Below are positions 62,950 to 64,000 of a stretch of DNA of 64,000 nucleotides, one piece after another. The notes under the pieces were generated by a model. That model did not search any database and was not told the DNA's origin. It saw only the letters and a list, made by a program, of their open reading frames with translations. Every line of letters starts with the position of its first letter. Position 1 is the stretch's first letter. Location of the stretch: positions 1 to 64,000 of the forward strand of contig PNAJ01000059.1 in NCBI GenBank assembly GCA_003170295.1, given 5' to 3'. The position numbers were made by a program, and so were the translations under genes. This DNA comes from Bryobacterales bacterium (GTDB lineage: Bacteria > Acidobacteriota > Terriglobia > Bryobacterales > Bryobacteraceae).

Positions 62950-63708
62950 CTAGTGGGCGATGGCAGCGGAGGCCGGTTCTTCTTCGGCATTTTCCTGTTT
63001 GATGAAATTGCTGAAGTCCATATTCAGCTCCGCCCGGCCCACCAGCCGTACGTCCGCGGTGCTTGCCATGTGTTTCGGAATGGCTACGCCATCGTGAATT
63101 TCGTATTCGCGAACAAATTCGACCTTTTTTAGAAACACCGAAGGCGTTTTCACAAACACTCCGGATTCCCGGACGGGCATTCCGGTCTTCGCGTCGAGCC
63201 ACAACTCGCCTTTAAACAAGCCGACGCGTTTCTTTTTCGGCGTGAGCTGGAAGAGTTCGATCCTCTGACCGGCTTGCTCAATCGAACCCTTGTGACGGAA
63301 CTTGTAATTGGCTGCTGTGATGGCGATATCGTCGCTCTTGGTAGCTTCCATTTCGGCCTGGATGAAGCGCGCAATCACTTCCTGCTTAATGGTGTCATCG
63401 CCCTGAAAACCCAGGATCTTATAGCCGATCTTTCCGAGCTTGGAGATGGTGCGGAGCGCGATCAGCTTGCCTTGCTTTTCGAGGCGCGGCAGCTTGGCGT
63501 CAATCGAGACGTCCATCTGCACTCCACGCAGAGCGGCCTGCTGAGTACGAGTGGCGTCCTGGTACTGGGCGATGATGGGGAGATTGGCGTCGTCTGTTGC
63601 CCCAGACGCGGCGGTTGGCATGGCAATACCCGTAACTGCAAAGGGTAAAGCAACCAAAAAAGACGCTCTCAAACCGGTTGACAGACGCAAACAGTTACCC
63701 CTCGGCAT
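62950..63708 (-). CDS. LolA-like periplasmic lipoprotein-sorting-type protein
   Basis: 252 residues with signal peptide (ASFLVALPFAVTGIAMPTAASG). The mature part resembles LolA/outer-membrane lipoprotein-sorting folds, which bind lipids in a half-barrel: QYQDATRTQQAALRGVQMDVSIDA, ELFQLTPKKKRVGLFKGELWLDAKTG (outlined) and VEFVREYEIHDGVAIPKHM. It is first in the operon, 15 bp before hpnJ. A lipid carrier beside hopanoid genes is plausible but unproven. A C-terminal Ala/Glu tail follows the fold. Confidence 0.7.
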   Translation of the reverse strand: MPRGNCLRLSTGLRASFLVALPFAVTGIAMPTAASGATDDANLPIIAQYQDATRTQQAALRGVQMDVSIDAKLPRLEKQGKLIALRTISKLGKIGYKILGFQGDDTIKQEVIARFIQAEMEATKSDDIAITAANYKFRHKGSIEQAGQRIELFQLTPKKKRVGLFKGELWLDAKTGMPVRESGVFVKTPSVFLKKVEFVREYEIHDGVAIPKHMASTADVRLVGRAELNMDFSNFIKQENAEEEPASAAIAH

Positions 63709-63800
63709 GACCGAATTGCCACACTTGTACTGGCCTTAGTGTACCAGATCCTGGGTCCAGAGCGGCCCGAATAGCCAAAGCGCGCAGGACCGCGCACGAG

Positions 63801-63845
63801 GGTCGCGGCTCCATTTGAGGCCGCGTGTTTTTTGGAACCGCGACC
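63801..63845. terminator. Inverted repeat between operon and the right-edge gene
   Basis: GGTCGCGGCTCC and GGAACCGCGACC pair at 11 of 12 positions over a 21-base loop. It lies 26 bp after the stop of the minus-strand gene at the right edge, so it may end that transcript, although no T-run follows on that strand. Confidence 0.35.
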
Positions 63846-63870
63846 TGCGGGAGCGGTCCGCGGAGCGGCT

Positions 63871-64000
63871 TTACGGGTGCGGGAATGGAGTCAAAGCAGA
63901 GGAGGTTCCCTTTGACCACATCATCATGTCCACATTTAGGCGCTCGCCATCTGTCCGTACGGTGATCAGGCCGTCAAGATCGGTGCGCAGGACGGCGGTA
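63871..64000 (-). CDS. 3' end of a gene, possibly ComEC/Rec2 competence protein
   Basis: The minus strand is open from the right edge to a TAA at 63871-63873, giving the last 42 residues of a protein. TAVLRTDLDGLITVRTDGER resembles the C-terminal end of the metallo-beta-lactamase-like domain of ComEC proteins (R-T-D-x-D-G-x-V-T-V-R-T-D-G). The following MMMWSKGTSSALTPFPHP is a tail without a match. With so little sequence the name is tentative. Confidence 0.5.
   Translation of the reverse strand, partial: TAVLRTDLDGLITVRTDGERLNVDMMMWSKGTSSALTPFPHP

Overview
The window looks like a chromosomal segment of an Acidobacteriota bacterium of the Bryobacterales / Candidatus Solibacter type. This is inferred from several things read in the sequence: two very large Oar-like TonB-dependent receptors with an N-terminal carboxypeptidase-regulatory-like domain, a beta-propeller protein ending in the C-terminal domain known as TIGR03437 (first described in Solibacter), a hopanoid hpnJ/hpnI cluster, LPS genes (fabZ-lpxA-lpxI) showing a Gram-negative envelope, GC-rich sequence, and many small toxin-antitoxin modules and palindromic repeats. 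No rRNA, tRNA, CRISPR array or prophage was recognised.

Layout. 1-2.1 kb: XRE/ImmA metallopeptidase gene cut by the left edge, an AbrB/MazE-like gene, and a REP-type tyrosine transposase (RAYT) flanked by matching inverted ends. 2.2-5.7 kb: a three-gene envelope-signalling operon made of a LiaF-like membrane protein, a LytS-type histidine kinase and an unusual Ser/Thr kinase-receiver-LytTR fusion. 5.8-11.7 kb: glnE and glnA around a frameshifted gene, a BrnT toxin module and a MOSC protein. 11.9-21 kb: xseA and two TonB-dependent receptors. 21-30.5 kb: a VapBC pair, then the cell-shape operon mreB-mreC-mreD-mrdA-rodA followed by an RNase E/G gene with a huge disordered insertion and a hairpin-rich leader. 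30.6-35.4 kb: YncE-like propeller, CDP-alcohol phosphatidyltransferase, greA, a secreted protein, an HD-GYP response regulator and a DinB-fold protein. 35.5-38 kb: an A+T-richer accessory patch (winged-helix protein, RhuM, HicB, BrnT/BrnA-like pair). 38-42.7 kb: M20 peptidase, a repeat-rich gap with a frameshifted zinc-ribbon gene, and fabZ-lpxA-lpxI. 42.7-52.2 kb: 5'-nucleotidase, accA, dnaE, two polytopic glycosyltransferases and a Phd/VapC pair. 52.2-59.6 kb: bicupin, metallophosphoesterase, MFS transporter, a possible metallopeptidase, a repeat cluster, the TIGR03437 protein and a CPA2 antiporter. 59.6-63.7 kb: a tightly packed hopanoid-modification operon (LolA-like, HpnJ, two half-size EamA proteins, HpnI). 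The right edge holds the 3' end of a gene that may be comEC.

The clearest functional themes are envelope building (mre/rod, lpx, accA/fabZ, hopanoid side chain, glycosyltransferases), envelope sensing (LiaF-LytS-kinase/LytTR, HD-GYP), nitrogen assimilation (glnA with its adenylyltransferase glnE) and a high load of toxin-antitoxin modules. Intergenic spaces carry at least three families of dispersed palindromic repeats, one of which is identical over 44 bp in two inverted copies 16 kb apart and another of which shows a compensatory base-pair change.
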